In this document: in pieces, positions 1-7,579 of the stretch | Position numbering within the stretch: the stretch's first letter is position 1 | How the letters are laid out: each line of letters opens with the position of its first letter | Made by a program: the position numbers and the translations under genes | Source: CALIKS01 sp964440295 | GTDB taxonomy: Archaea; Thermoproteota; Nitrososphaeria_A; Caldarchaeales; Calditenuaceae | DNA: 34,685 bases | Direction: 5' to 3' | NCBI GenBank assembly: GCA_964440295.1 | Contig: CAYTRT010000013.1 | Location: 1-34,685 of the forward strand | Notes under the pieces: model-generated | Databases searched by the model: none | Told to the model about the DNA's origin: nothing | Seen by the model: the letters and a program-made list of their open reading frames with translations, nothing else

Positions 1-597
1 TGGCTTGGTGACGGAGAGCTTGCCCTCCACAGGAGGAACTATAAACATTATGTTAAGCTGGCTGTGAGTGATTATGACCTTGCCGAGGAGTGGGGCCGGC
101 GTCTCGCTGAGGCTCTTGGTAGATCAAAGCCATATACGCCGAGATGGGATGATGATCTCCAGAGATGGGTCGTCAAAGGATCCAGCATACTCCTGTATAA
201 CCTGTTGAAGAGGGCTAAGGAAGATCCTTGGATCTTTATGCCTTATCTCGAAGAATATTCTGCGGATGCATGCCGTGGATTCTTTGATGCAGAAGGATCC
301 GTTTGGAGAGAACGTTATCAAGTTAGAGTTCATAATACGAATCCCAGACTCATCGAATTATGTAAACAGCTTCTTGAAAAGATTGGTGTGTACTGTAGCA
401 TACATAGACGCCGTCAGAGTAAGCTACTTAAATGTCCTAAAACCGGAAAACGCTATCATCGTAATAGTAAGGTCATATTGGATCTAGCGATATATGGGAG
501 AGAAAATATTTTGAGGTTCGCAAAGAAAGTGGGGTTCACAATCGCCAGGAAGCAGGCGGAGCTGATGAAGCTGGTGAGAAGATATCGAAAAAGCTGA
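1..597 (+). CDS. LAGLIDADG homing endonuclease (5' partial)
   Basis: The frame is open from base 1, so the gene starts before the window; an apparent GTG start at 64 is probably internal. The first residues read WLGDGE, which fits the end of a first LAGLIDADG helix, and a second copy, ACRGFFDAEGS, is encoded near 268-300. Two such motifs in one chain are typical of monomeric homing endonucleases, whose paired acidic residues (D of GDGE, D/E of DAEG) cut DNA. The tail is basic (RKQAELMKLVRRYRKS) and ends in a normal stop, without the HN-Cys/Ser splice junction of an intein. It is therefore either free-standing or carried in an intron whose 5' side lies outside the window. The next feature is an intron-bearing tRNA-Ala gene on the other strand. 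Family call is firm; target and activity are unknown. Confidence 0.8.
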   Translation, partial: WLGDGELALHRRNYKHYVKLAVSDYDLAEEWGRRLAEALGRSKPYTPRWDDDLQRWVVKGSSILLYNLLKRAKEDPWIFMPYLEEYSADACRGFFDAEGSVWRERYQVRVHNTNPRLIELCKQLLEKIGVYCSIHRRRQSKLLKCPKTGKRYHRNSKVILDLAIYGRENILRFAKKVGFTIARKQAELMKLVRRYRKS

Positions 598-675
598 AGA
601 CGAAGACCTTAAACCCTTCCCCCTTCTCTCGACTAAATGTCTGGAAAAGTGGAATTATGGGTGGGTGTTGGGCCG

Positions 676-695
676 GGGGGCTTTTGAGGCCCCGT
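676..695 (-). other. GC-rich hairpin just downstream of tRNA-Ala
   Basis: On the minus strand, starting about five bases past the tRNA 3' end, the sequence can form a five-pair stem GGGGC/GCCCC around a loop of CTCAAAA. There is no U-run after it, so a classical intrinsic terminator is not supported. It may help 3' processing or be incidental. Confidence 0.25.
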
Positions 696-699
696 CTAT

Positions 700-805
700 T
701 GGACCGGGCGGGATTCGAACCTTATCGGCCAGCCCTCTGTTATCAGGGTCTGGCTCGCGACCTCCCGCACGCCAAGCGGGCGATCTACCACTGATCTACC
801 GGCCC
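700..805 (-). tRNA. tRNA-Ala (anticodon GGC) with a 34-nt intron in the T-stem
   Basis: Reading the minus strand from 805, the acceptor GGGCCGG pairs with CCGGTCC and keeps the G3-U70 pair that marks tRNA-Ala; the discriminator is A at 700 and CCA is not encoded. The anticodon arm is CCCGC-TTGGCGT-GCGGG, giving anticodon GGC. The T-stem should be GCGGG/CCCGC, but its 5' strand is split: GCG, 34 extra bases (755 down to 722), then GG-TTCGAAT. Removing these leaves a normal 72-nt tRNA. The junctions fit a bulge-helix-bulge: exon GUCG (761-758) pairs with intron CGAU, with three-base bulges CG^A and AA^G. The intron also has its own stem GCCAG/CUGGC. A TATA-like element lies upstream at 833-845. 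Confidence 0.93.
722..755 (-). other. Non-canonical tRNA intron (T-stem, between positions 51 and 52)
   Basis: This 34-base insertion interrupts the T-stem of tRNA-Ala(GGC). The exon-intron boundaries are fixed by the requirement for a GCGGG/CCCGC T-stem and coincide with the expected cut sites in two 3-nt bulges around a 4-bp helix. An internal stem (GCCAG/CUGGC, continued by CCCU/AGGG) closes it. It has no coding capacity. Confidence 0.85.
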
Positions 806-832
806 TCTTACTACGCATTCCTTTTACGTTCC

Positions 833-845
833 CTTATTTAATTAT
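833..845 (-). promoter_or_regulatory. Probable TATA box of tRNA-Ala
   Basis: The minus strand reads AATTAAATAAGGG here. Its centre is about 26 bases upstream of a start near 813, a few bases before the mature tRNA 5' end at 805, which is the usual archaeal spacing. Inferred from position and composition only. Confidence 0.45.
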
Positions 846-909
846 TGCTCCTGTTCTAAAGACTTATCTATGGACTCAAGCGATAAATTCTAGTAGAATC
901 GCCTTGACT

Positions 910-1203
910 ATGCCTGTTTTAACTGGCGAGCAGTTATTGGTCAATTTTATTTTATTTATTGCTGGTTTTTTGATTGGACTCGGAGTAGGAAAGCTGCTTA
1001 AGGGCATACTACTAGTCATTGCCGGTCTCGCTATTCTTGTTATCGCGGGGTTCACGATAGCTGGGATATTTAATCCCGAGGAACTCTGGAACTGGTTTGG
1101 TCCGCTTAAAAATATGGCATCCTTCATAGGTGGACTACTAGCGCATTATCCAGCATTATCGTTAGGATTGATAATAGGAATTCTAGTAGGAGCCATAAAG
1201 TAG
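910..1203 (+). CDS. Small hydrophobic membrane protein, unknown function
   Basis: A 97-residue protein if translation begins at the ATG at 910; a TTG at 904 in the same frame would add two residues. It is almost entirely hydrophobic. Two adjoining membrane segments rich in Gly, Ile and Leu cover roughly residues 8-50, a short amphipathic stretch NPEELWNWFG follows, and a third segment runs from about 70 to the end. The glycine-rich segments suggest tight helix packing. I do not recognise a family. A TATA-like CTTATCTATGG lies near 867-877, and a 6-1-6 inverted repeat ATTCTA-G-TAGAAT at 887-899 sits where transcription would start. The gene stands between the divergent tRNA-Ala and the pan operon. 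The coding call rests on the long uninterrupted hydrophobic frame. Confidence 0.65.
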   Translation: MPVLTGEQLLVNFILFIAGFLIGLGVGKLLKGILLVIAGLAILVIAGFTIAGIFNPEELWNWFGPLKNMASFIGGLLAHYPALSLGLIIGILVGAIK

Positions 1204-1309
1204 GGAGACAGGTCTGTAGGATTTAGTAAAAATATGCTACATATCTTACGTAATTTTATGAAAAAATAAGTATTTTTGGCTGAACATTCTATCAATCTAT
1301 AGAGGCCAG

Positions 1310-2188
1310 TTGATTAAGCCTACCGACGGAATGGTTGAGATGCCTGTCCACGTAACAGGATTCTTTAAACCCTACTACTCTGAGGACCCCACCACAACAG
1401 GATCCGTCGGCGCAGGATTGCTGCTAACTCCGGGAATCAGGTTTAGGTTTAGACGAGGAAATGGAGATGTTCTATTCAATGGAGAGGCATGCCGGATAAA
1501 GCCGGCTCATTATCTATCAACGAAGCTCAGAGAGGCATCTGTAGAAATTTTCACTTCGTTAAGACCCAGCGTCGGCTACGCGATCAGTGCTGCATCAACA
1601 CTAGCAGTAGCGCTGTCCTATGCATGGTTAACTGGCCGTTCTGAAAGGGCACTTGCGATGGAGGCACATGTCTCAGAAGTCGAGCATAGAACTGGGCTAG
1701 GCGATGTATTATCGATCTTTGAAGGGAGCGGACTAGTCTTCAGAGAGAAGGCTGGCGGGCCCGGCGTTGGGAAGGTAAAGAACTTTTTAGGCCCAATAAA
1801 CACGACAGTAATAACCTCCGACCTCGGCTCGATGGAGACTGAGGCAATGTTAAGCGCGCTTGACTACCGTATCAAAAGATACGGCGAGGCAGCGATGCGG
1901 ATCTTCATTTCTCAGCCCTCATTGGAGGGATTCCTAGAGGCCGCGAATTGGTTCTCAGAAAGAGTCGGCTTTTTCACCGCTGAAATAAAGGACATACTGA
2001 GACCAGTAAGACACATGATTATTGGATCCTACGTAAAAAAGAAGGTTCTACTAGTTGTGCCTGAGCCAAACCTTGTAGAAGATGTGAAGGAATATCTAGA
2101 TTCAGTCTTCGGGAATGTAAGGCTGTTTAAGATAGGTGATAATGAATGGGTGAAATCCCTAAGAGTCATCCCAGGTATCATTCATTAA
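1310..2188 (+). CDS. Pantoate kinase (archaeal PoK, GHMP family)
   Basis: It phosphorylates pantoate to 4-phosphopantoate, the archaeal replacement for the first half of bacterial PanC. Family marks are the N-terminal VHVTGFF followed by GSVGAGLLL (residues 14-39), a glycine/serine segment PSVGYAISAAS near 86-96 in the place of the GHMP ATP loop, and GLGDVLSIFEG near 132-145. The 292-residue length is normal for PoK. The TTG start at 1310 has a purine-rich GAGGCC just before it; an in-frame ATG at 1331, eight residues in frame after a short lead, is a real alternative since family proteins often begin close to the VHVTGFF motif. It is the first gene of a CoA operon, and its end overlaps the next gene by 43 bases. 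A TATA-like AATAAGTATTT lies near 1265-1277. The function is inferred from family and context. Confidence 0.88.
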   Translation: MIKPTDGMVEMPVHVTGFFKPYYSEDPTTTGSVGAGLLLTPGIRFRFRRGNGDVLFNGEACRIKPAHYLSTKLREASVEIFTSLRPSVGYAISAASTLAVALSYAWLTGRSERALAMEAHVSEVEHRTGLGDVLSIFEGSGLVFREKAGGPGVGKVKNFLGPINTTVITSDLGSMETEAMLSALDYRIKRYGEAAMRIFISQPSLEGFLEAANWFSERVGFFTAEIKDILRPVRHMIIGSYVKKKVLLVVPEPNLVEDVKEYLDSVFGNVRLFKIGDNEWVKSLRVIPGIIH

Positions 2189-3071
2189 TCATCAGAAAAA
2201 AACTAGTCGATGCATTTAGACAGGGCATAGTAGTACCTGAAGGTCTAATAGCGCACGGACGAGGAGAAGCACTCGACTACATATTAGGTGAAAAAACGCT
2301 CGAGCCCGCATACAACGCAATAGAGGCAGCATCAGCTCTTTTACTCACATCAGAAAATCCAGTAATATCTGTGAATGGGAATACCGCCGCCTTAGTTCCT
2401 AGAGAGCTTGTAGAACTCTCAAAAATTACAAACGCTAAATTGGAGGTTAATCTGTTTCATAGAACACTAGAAAGAGAGATAAAGATTGGTGACCTACTGA
2501 AGAGTTATGGCGCTGACGAAGTGTTAGGTATAGGTAGCGACGCATCTGAAACCATTCCAGGATTAGAAAGTAAAAGAAGATTTGTTAGTAGACAGGGAAT
2601 ATATTCTGCTGACACTGTGTTGCTAGCGCTTGAAGATGGCGACAGAACGGAGCAACTAGTCAAGATGGGAANNNNNNNNNNNNNNNNNNNNNNNNNNNNN
2701 NNNNNNNNNNNNNNNNNNNNNNNNNNNNNNNNNNNNNNNNNNNNNNNNNNNNNNNNNNNNNNNNNNNNNNNGTGTTGCTAGCGCTTGAAGATGGCGACAG
2801 AACGGAGCAACTAGTCAAGATGGGAAAAAATGTAATAGCTATTGATCTTAACCCGTTCTCAAGAACTGCTAGAGCCGCAAAAATAACAATAGTCGATAAC
2901 GTGACGCGAGCAATGCCGTTACTAATTGAATATTGCAAGAAACTTTCAACTCGCCAGCCTAGCGAGCTTGCAGAAATAATCCGAAGATTTGATAATGAAA
3001 CAAATTTAAAGATGATGGTTAAAGCAATCAGAGATAGATTATCAGCGCTAAGCTTCTTTGAGGTGGTATAG
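2146..3071 (+). CDS. 4-phosphopantoate--beta-alanine ligase (phosphopantothenate synthetase), split by a false gap
   Basis: It joins 4-phosphopantoate to beta-alanine using ATP, giving 4'-phosphopantothenate. The N-terminus IPKSHPRYHSL and the GLIAHGRGEALDYILGE block are hallmarks of the archaeal family formerly called DUF137. A run of 100 N (2672-2771) interrupts it, but the 55 bases before the gap (2617-2671) are identical to the 55 after it (2772-2826). Joining 2146-2671 to 2827-3071 gives 771 bases, an exact 256-residue protein of normal family length that reads straight through LEDGDRTEQLVKMG into KNVIAIDLNPFSRTARAA. The gene is therefore probably intact in the organism. It starts inside the end of pantoate kinase and ends 2 bases before panB, so translation is likely coupled. 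Confidence 0.9.
2617..2671 (+). repeat. 55-bp assembly overlap, left copy
   Basis: Identical to 2772-2826 across the N gap. It begins GTGTTGCTAGCG and ends CAAGATGGGAA. The exact 55-base length recurs at the second gap in this window, which points to a k-mer overlap of contig ends rather than a biological repeat. Confidence 0.93.
2672..2771. other. Scaffold gap of 100 N, probably spurious
   Basis: Exactly 100 undetermined bases, the default placeholder for a gap of unknown size. It is flanked by identical 55-mers, and deleting it with one copy repairs the reading frame, so probably no sequence is missing. Confidence 0.95.
2772..2826 (+). repeat. 55-bp assembly overlap, right copy
   Basis: Second copy of 2617-2671, directly after the N run. 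It should be collapsed with the first copy when the gene is translated. Confidence 0.93.
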
Positions 3072-3073
3072 CC

Positions 3074-3919
3074 TTGGAGAGACGCCTATCTGCATTCGAT
3101 ATCCAAAAAATTAAGCGTTCTGGAAGAAAAATAGTTATGGTGACTGCATATGACTATACATCCGCCCGGCTGGCAGACAGTGTAGGCGTGGACATAATAC
3201 TCGTAGGAGATTCAGCCTCAATGGTAATGATGGGTATGAAGGATACTCGTTATCTCACTTTGGATGAAATGATTGTTTTCTGCAAATCTGCTTCAAGAGG
3301 CGTAAAACGAGCAATGCTAGTAGGAGATATGCCCTTCATGAGCTACCAGATCTCCGTTGAAGAGGCCGTAAGAAATGCTGGCAGACTCGTAAAGGAAGGA
3401 TTTGTAGACGCTGTAAAAATTGAGGGAGGGACAGAATATGCAGAGACCGTGAAAGCTATCGTACGAGCAGGAATACCCGTCATGGGGCACGTGGGCCTAA
3501 CCCCCCAGAGAGCATCGATGGAAAGTGGCTATAGACTGAGAGGTAGAAAGGCTGAGGAAGGAAAGTCAATAATTGAAGATGCATTAATGCTGCAGGACGC
3601 CGGAGCATTCGCAATCGTTCTAGAATACACTACCAGCGAGATAGGTAAAATTTTATCTGAAAAATTATCAATACCGGTTATAGGAATAGGATCTGGCCCC
3701 TACTGCGATGGACAAGTGCTGGTCTTCCACGACGTTGTCGGATTATATGAAGAATCGCCGCCATTCTCCAAAAAATATGCAGACGCGGCATCATTGATAA
3801 AAGAGGCATTGTCACAGTATAGGGAAGAAGTCCTGAATCATAAATTCCCGTCAGAGGAGCATTTTTGGAATATGGATCCCAGTGAGTACAGCCGTCTTTT
3901 AGAGATGATTAAAAAGTAG
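3074..3919 (+). CDS. panB: 3-methyl-2-oxobutanoate hydroxymethyltransferase
   Basis: Ketopantoate hydroxymethyltransferase: it adds a one-carbon unit from methylene-tetrahydrofolate (or the archaeal tetrahydropterin) to 2-ketoisovalerate, making ketopantoate. The 281-residue chain carries the usual PanB blocks: VTAYDYTSARLAD (23-35), GDSASMVMMG with metal-binding Asp46, VGDMPFMSY with Asp85, VKIEGG with Glu117, and GHVGLTPQ (138-145). The start is a TTG two bases after the phosphopantothenate synthetase stop; the family-typical N-terminus argues for it. Twelve bases separate it from ketopantoate reductase. All catalytic positions I can locate are kept. Confidence 0.96.
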   Translation: MERRLSAFDIQKIKRSGRKIVMVTAYDYTSARLADSVGVDIILVGDSASMVMMGMKDTRYLTLDEMIVFCKSASRGVKRAMLVGDMPFMSYQISVEEAVRNAGRLVKEGFVDAVKIEGGTEYAETVKAIVRAGIPVMGHVGLTPQRASMESGYRLRGRKAEEGKSIIEDALMLQDAGAFAIVLEYTTSEIGKILSEKLSIPVIGIGSGPYCDGQVLVFHDVVGLYEESPPFSKKYADAASLIKEALSQYREEVLNHKFPSEEHFWNMDPSEYSRLLEMIKK

Positions 3920-3930
3920 GGTGAAATCGG

Positions 3931-4851
3931 TTGGAGATTCTCGTAATTGGAGCAGGCGCGCTAGGACTACTAATAGCTGGAATCATCTCGCATAATGGGG
4001 GAAAAGTCACACTGTTTAGTAGGCGGCCAGAAGCAGTAGAATACATATCGAGAAATGGAATAAAAATCGTTGCTCAAAACATCGATTATGTATCAAGGGT
4101 GAAATGCACTTCTGTAATCGAGCGAGATAAAAAATACGATCTAGCGATTGTAACAGTTAAGTCTTATGACACGCCAGAAATAGCCAAATTATTGGGCGAA
4201 AACTTGAATACTGATACTCAGGTTTTGACTATCCAAAATGGTCTAGGCAACGCAGAGACACTAGCAAGACATTTAGGACAGCAACGAGTATATCCAGGCA
4301 TAACTATGCAGTCATCTACAAGACTGAGCATAAACGAGGTCTACCACGCATTCAATGGTCTTACAATCATCGGAGAATACGCCGGACCGCCTACAGAAAG
4401 AACCAAAATGTTGGCTGATTACTTATCAAGACATGGAGTCCCCACAGTAGTGTCAGAGAATATATGGAGGGATTTGTGGTTCAAGTTGATGGTCAATTCA
4501 GTGATAAATCCCTTAACTGCAATCATGAGAGTAAAGAATAAGAATCTGCTAGAAGTACCATCAGTCGATCTGTTAATAAGGAGCATCTTATCAGAAATTA
4601 TCTCTGTCGCTAAGCTACATGGACATGAGTTTGATTTTGATGAGTGCTACGAAAAAGTTATTAAAATAATTAAGGATTCGGGAGATAATAAATCATCTAT
4701 GCTACAGGATATAGAGAATAATAAAAGAACAGAAATAGACAATCTTAATGGAATGGTGGTTTCACTTGCCTCAAAATATGGCTTGGAAATCCCAGTAAAT
4801 AATGCACTAACCATAATTATAAAGGGCATTGAGAGGACAGCAAAACAATAG
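3931..4851 (+). CDS. panE: 2-dehydropantoate 2-reductase (ketopantoate reductase)
   Basis: It reduces ketopantoate to pantoate with NAD(P)H, linking PanB to pantoate kinase upstream in the same operon. The N-terminal Rossmann motif is GAGALGLLIAG (7-17). The family signature KLMVNSVINPLTA follows at about 185-197, with Lys185 as the expected proton donor and Asn189/Asn193 as substrate contacts. Length 306 is normal. The start is TTG at 3931, set by the GxGxxG motif lying five residues in, with GGTGAAAT upstream as a ribosome-binding site. Together the four genes from 1310 to 4851 take 2-ketoisovalerate to 4'-phosphopantothenate. Confidence 0.94.
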   Translation: MEILVIGAGALGLLIAGIISHNGGKVTLFSRRPEAVEYISRNGIKIVAQNIDYVSRVKCTSVIERDKKYDLAIVTVKSYDTPEIAKLLGENLNTDTQVLTIQNGLGNAETLARHLGQQRVYPGITMQSSTRLSINEVYHAFNGLTIIGEYAGPPTERTKMLADYLSRHGVPTVVSENIWRDLWFKLMVNSVINPLTAIMRVKNKNLLEVPSVDLLIRSILSEIISVAKLHGHEFDFDECYEKVIKIIKDSGDNKSSMLQDIENNKRTEIDNLNGMVVSLASKYGLEIPVNNALTIIIKGIERTAKQ

Positions 4852-4902
4852 GTTTACCTAGACTCAAGGATTAATAACAAGAAATATTCGAATAGATGAG
4901 GA

Positions 4903-5931
4903 ATGTCGACAAGGATATCGGATGTAGGTGAGTCATGGCTAATAAAATTCATACTTAGTAGAATTTCAAAGATAGATGGGTCAAAGCTAGGCCCAGGCGA
5001 TGACGCATTTGACTTCACTAGTCCTAGAAGAGTTGTCTGTTCTGGCGATACGCTAGTAGAGCACACCGATGTCCCTCCAGAGATGACGCTGAGGCAGGTT
5101 GGGAGAAAAGCAGTGGTGGCCGTTATTAGCGACCTAGCAGCAAAGGGCGCTGAGCCGCGCTACATCGTAACGCAGCTGGGGCTTAGAAGGGATTTGAGAG
5201 TAGAGGAATTTGAGGAGCTCTGGGCTGGACTCGAAGATGCATGCAAAGAATATAATGTCAAAATCGTGGGAGGAGATACAAACGAGGCAGACGAAATTAT
5301 ACTAAGTGTTTTTGGGATAGGATTCTCTGATAACCCAATCCCTAGGACGGGCGCTAGGCCGGGAGAGCGCGTTGCCGTTACTGGACTATTCGGAGCCACC
5401 TATACCGGGCTACACGCATTGTTTAACTCGATTACTGATAAAAAGTGGGAAAAATTAAGAGAAAGTGTCCTTAATCCAAAGGCCAGGCTGTATGAAGGCA
5501 TCTTGATGGCAAAGTCTGGACTCGTCACGTCATCGATTGATTCAAGCGATGGACTAGCTGCCTCACTCCAGCAACTATCCCAGGCAAGTGGAGTGGGAAT
5601 TATCATTGAGGACCTACCAATAGACCCGCTTGCAGCAGAATATGCTAAGCAATTCGGTCTAGACATATTCGACGCAGTTATGTTTGGGGGTGAGGAATAC
5701 GAATTAGTAGTTACGCTCCCAGACTCGGCGATTGACGAGCTAAATCAGAAATTATCAAGTTTTCAGGGACGATTGATACCTATTGGGAGAGTATCAGAAA
5801 AAAAGGAGGTAGAGGTATTATGGCAGGGATCAGTAAGAAGAGTCGTTGCAGGTGGTTGGGAACACTTTGTATCTAAAGGACTTGAGAGGAGGCGAGTTCT
5901 AACTAACGATACAAATACGTCATGTCGATGA
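4903..5931 (+). CDS. thiL: Thiamine-monophosphate kinase
   Basis: It phosphorylates thiamine monophosphate to the active cofactor thiamine diphosphate. Family marks in order are GPGDDAF with metal-binding Asp33/Asp34, SDLAAKGAEP (76-85), VGGDTNEAD near 121-129, and SSIDSSDGLAASL near 210. The 342-residue length is at the upper end for ThiL, because of a short basic C-terminal tail (ERRRVLTNDTNTSCR). It begins with ATG after a GATGAGGA ribosome-binding site, 51 bases after ketopantoate reductase, so it may belong to the same transcript. Its last 10 bases overlap the longest possible form of the next gene, though that gene may start later. Confidence 0.95.
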   Translation: MSTRISDVGESWLIKFILSRISKIDGSKLGPGDDAFDFTSPRRVVCSGDTLVEHTDVPPEMTLRQVGRKAVVAVISDLAAKGAEPRYIVTQLGLRRDLRVEEFEELWAGLEDACKEYNVKIVGGDTNEADEIILSVFGIGFSDNPIPRTGARPGERVAVTGLFGATYTGLHALFNSITDKKWEKLRESVLNPKARLYEGILMAKSGLVTSSIDSSDGLAASLQQLSQASGVGIIIEDLPIDPLAAEYAKQFGLDIFDAVMFGGEEYELVVTLPDSAIDELNQKLSSFQGRLIPIGRVSEKKEVEVLWQGSVRRVVAGGWEHFVSKGLERRRVLTNDTNTSCR

Positions 5932-5978
5932 AAAATCTTTATTGTCGTGACTTAAGGCTAAATAGCGGGCATCATGCC

Positions 5979-6443
5979 TTGAAAAAATACCTGTTTAAGT
6001 GCAAGGAGTGCGGACAGGAATTTAGGCTACAGGCCTGGAGAGCAGTCTGTCCGAACTGTGAAAAAAGCTATTCACTCATCAGAGTCGTCGAGACGCCTAG
6101 AGTCCCAAAGATCAGGCCACGTATGTTTGTTACTCTTCTTTTGTTAGTATATGCTGGCTACCTGATCATCAACTTAAGTACGACGCCTGATTTACCGCTT
6201 CTATATTATTATCCATTAATGATAATTACGATTGGTGCAGCAATATTTGCGTTGAGTGGTAGTTTTACGTCAAACATGCTATCTATAGTTCTGGGTGCTT
6301 GGATAGCTTATAGCCATTTGTCACGTCTGCCGTCAAATAATTACTACATAATATTCTTTATAATACTTGGAGTAGGAATAGCAGTTCTGGGCGCTATGGA
6401 CGAATTGATCATTAGGAGACATCGCAGTAAACTAGAACAATAG
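5979..6443 (+). CDS. Zinc-ribbon membrane protein, unknown function
   Basis: A short cytoplasmic-looking zinc ribbon, CKEC...CPNC (two CxxC pairs 13 residues apart), is followed by four predicted membrane helices. From the TTG at 5979 the protein is 154 residues; an earlier in-frame ATG at 5922 would add 19 residues but overlaps thiL and lacks the family look. I prefer the TTG because the chain then opens with LKKYLFKCKECGQEF, a common opening for archaeal zinc ribbons. Helices lie roughly at residues 49-67, 74-94, 98-117 and 121-141 in that numbering. The C-terminus is basic. The arrangement suggests a membrane-tethered metal-binding or partner-binding module, but no function can be named. 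A TATA-like ATCTTTATTG around 5934-5943 could give it its own transcript. Confidence 0.7.
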   Translation: MKKYLFKCKECGQEFRLQAWRAVCPNCEKSYSLIRVVETPRVPKIRPRMFVTLLLLVYAGYLIINLSTTPDLPLLYYYPLMIITIGAAIFALSGSFTSNMLSIVLGAWIAYSHLSRLPSNNYYIIFFIILGVGIAVLGAMDELIIRRHRSKLEQ

Positions 6444-6469
6444 ACAATAATGTCCGACAAGTAGCTGAG

Positions 6470-6529
6470 AATATTGTTCAACCCTTAAATAAAGGCTTAA
6501 CGAGTCTATTATTCGTGGTGAACAGTATT
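6470..6529 (+). promoter_or_regulatory. Promoter of the KDG kinase operon with flanking inverted arms
   Basis: A TATA-like CTTAAATAAAGG (6484-6495) is centred about 26 bases before a predicted start near 6515, and GGTGA at 6517-6521 precedes the ATG at 6532. An imperfect inverted repeat, AATATTGTTCAAC (6470-6482) and GGTGAACAGTATT (6517-6529), 11 of 13 matching, brackets the TATA box and could be an operator for sugar-acid control. Confidence 0.45.
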
Positions 6530-6531
6530 AT

Positions 6532-7566
6532 ATGGAGAAAGTAGTTACCTTCGGCGAAATAATGCTGCGACTTGCACCGCCAGGATTTCTAAGGATCACG
6601 CAGGCGAGATCCTTCGATGCCATATATGCTGGAGCTGAGGCGAATGTAGCGATAGCCCTCGCAAATCTGGGAATACCTGCAGATTTCGTTACGAGACTGC
6701 CTGCTAATGATTTAGGAGACGCATGCATTAACTATCTACGTCAATTCGGTGTCGGCGTAGACAAGATAATAAGAGGAGGCGACAGATTAGGAATATATTT
6801 CGTAGAGATCGGAGCGGCTCAACGTCCAAACAAGGTAATCTATGACCGCGCGAATTCCTCGATCGCCACAGTGACTCCTGGAATGTTTGACTGGGACAAA
6901 ATATTCGCAGATGCTGTTTGGTTCCACTGGACCGGAATAACGCCTGCACTAAGTCAAGGAGCTGCAGAGACATGCTTAGAGGCAGTCAAAGCCGCAAAGA
7001 AGAAGGGCATCACTGTGTCATGCGACTTAAACTACCGGGCGAAGCTTTGGAAGTGGGGGAAGAAAGCGGGGGAAGTTATGTCTGAGCTTGTTAAGTATGT
7101 GGATATATTGATTGGTAACGAGGAGGACGTAGAGCAGGTATTTGGCATAAAGGCACCAGGCGTAGACGTGGTGAAGGGCGAAGTAAAGGCGGAGCCGTAC
7201 GAATATGTGGGTAAAGAGATAATGAAGATGTTCCCGAATGTTAAACTGTTCGGCGTATCGCTGAGAGGGAGCATCAGTGCGAGTCATAATACTTGGTCAG
7301 GAGCCCTATACGACGGCTCAAAACTATACGTAGGACCAACATACGACATAATTCCAATCGTCGACAGAGTTGGCGGTGGAGACGCATTCAATGCAGGGCT
7401 CATTTATGGCTTGTTGAAATTCAAGGATGATAAGCAGAAGGCACTTGACTTTGCAGTCGCACTATCCTGCTTGAAGCATTCGATTTACGGCGACTCATGC
7501 CTCGTTAGGCTAGAGGAAGTCGAGACGTTGATGAAGGGAATAACCACCGGCAGAATTGTGAGGTAG
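6532..7566 (+). CDS. kdgK: 2-keto-3-deoxygluconate kinase (PfkB family)
   Basis: It phosphorylates 2-keto-3-deoxygluconate to KDPG, the entry to the semi-phosphorylative Entner-Doudoroff pathway. The N-terminus VVTFGEIMLRLAPPGF is characteristic of KDG kinases, and the PfkB signature DRVGGGDAFNAGLIYG (278-293) carries the catalytic base Asp284. An N-terminal sugar-binding GAEANVAIALANLG (34-47) is present. Length 344 is slightly above the usual 310-330, from an insertion around residues 205-235. The gene is followed after 13 bases by a KDPG aldolase, which strongly supports the KDG assignment over ribokinase or fructokinase. Confidence 0.93.
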   Translation: MEKVVTFGEIMLRLAPPGFLRITQARSFDAIYAGAEANVAIALANLGIPADFVTRLPANDLGDACINYLRQFGVGVDKIIRGGDRLGIYFVEIGAAQRPNKVIYDRANSSIATVTPGMFDWDKIFADAVWFHWTGITPALSQGAAETCLEAVKAAKKKGITVSCDLNYRAKLWKWGKKAGEVMSELVKYVDILIGNEEDVEQVFGIKAPGVDVVKGEVKAEPYEYVGKEIMKMFPNVKLFGVSLRGSISASHNTWSGALYDGSKLYVGPTYDIIPIVDRVGGGDAFNAGLIYGLLKFKDDKQKALDFAVALSCLKHSIYGDSCLVRLEEVETLMKGITTGRIVR

Positions 7567-7579
7567 GGGTGGGTTATGT

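Noticed and set aside
1..597. Endonuclease as an intein domain
   Set aside because: The chain ends in a stop after a basic tail with no HN-Cys/Ser/Thr splice junction, and no host protein follows.
1260..1280. AAAAATA/TATTTTT inverted repeat before pantoate kinase
   Set aside because: Low-complexity AT sequence overlapping the likely TATA box; no independent support for an operator.
2617..2826. 55-bp direct repeats as a biological repeat or target-site duplication
   Set aside because: The same 55-base length occurs at both N gaps, and collapsing the copies repairs both genes, so they are assembly overlaps.
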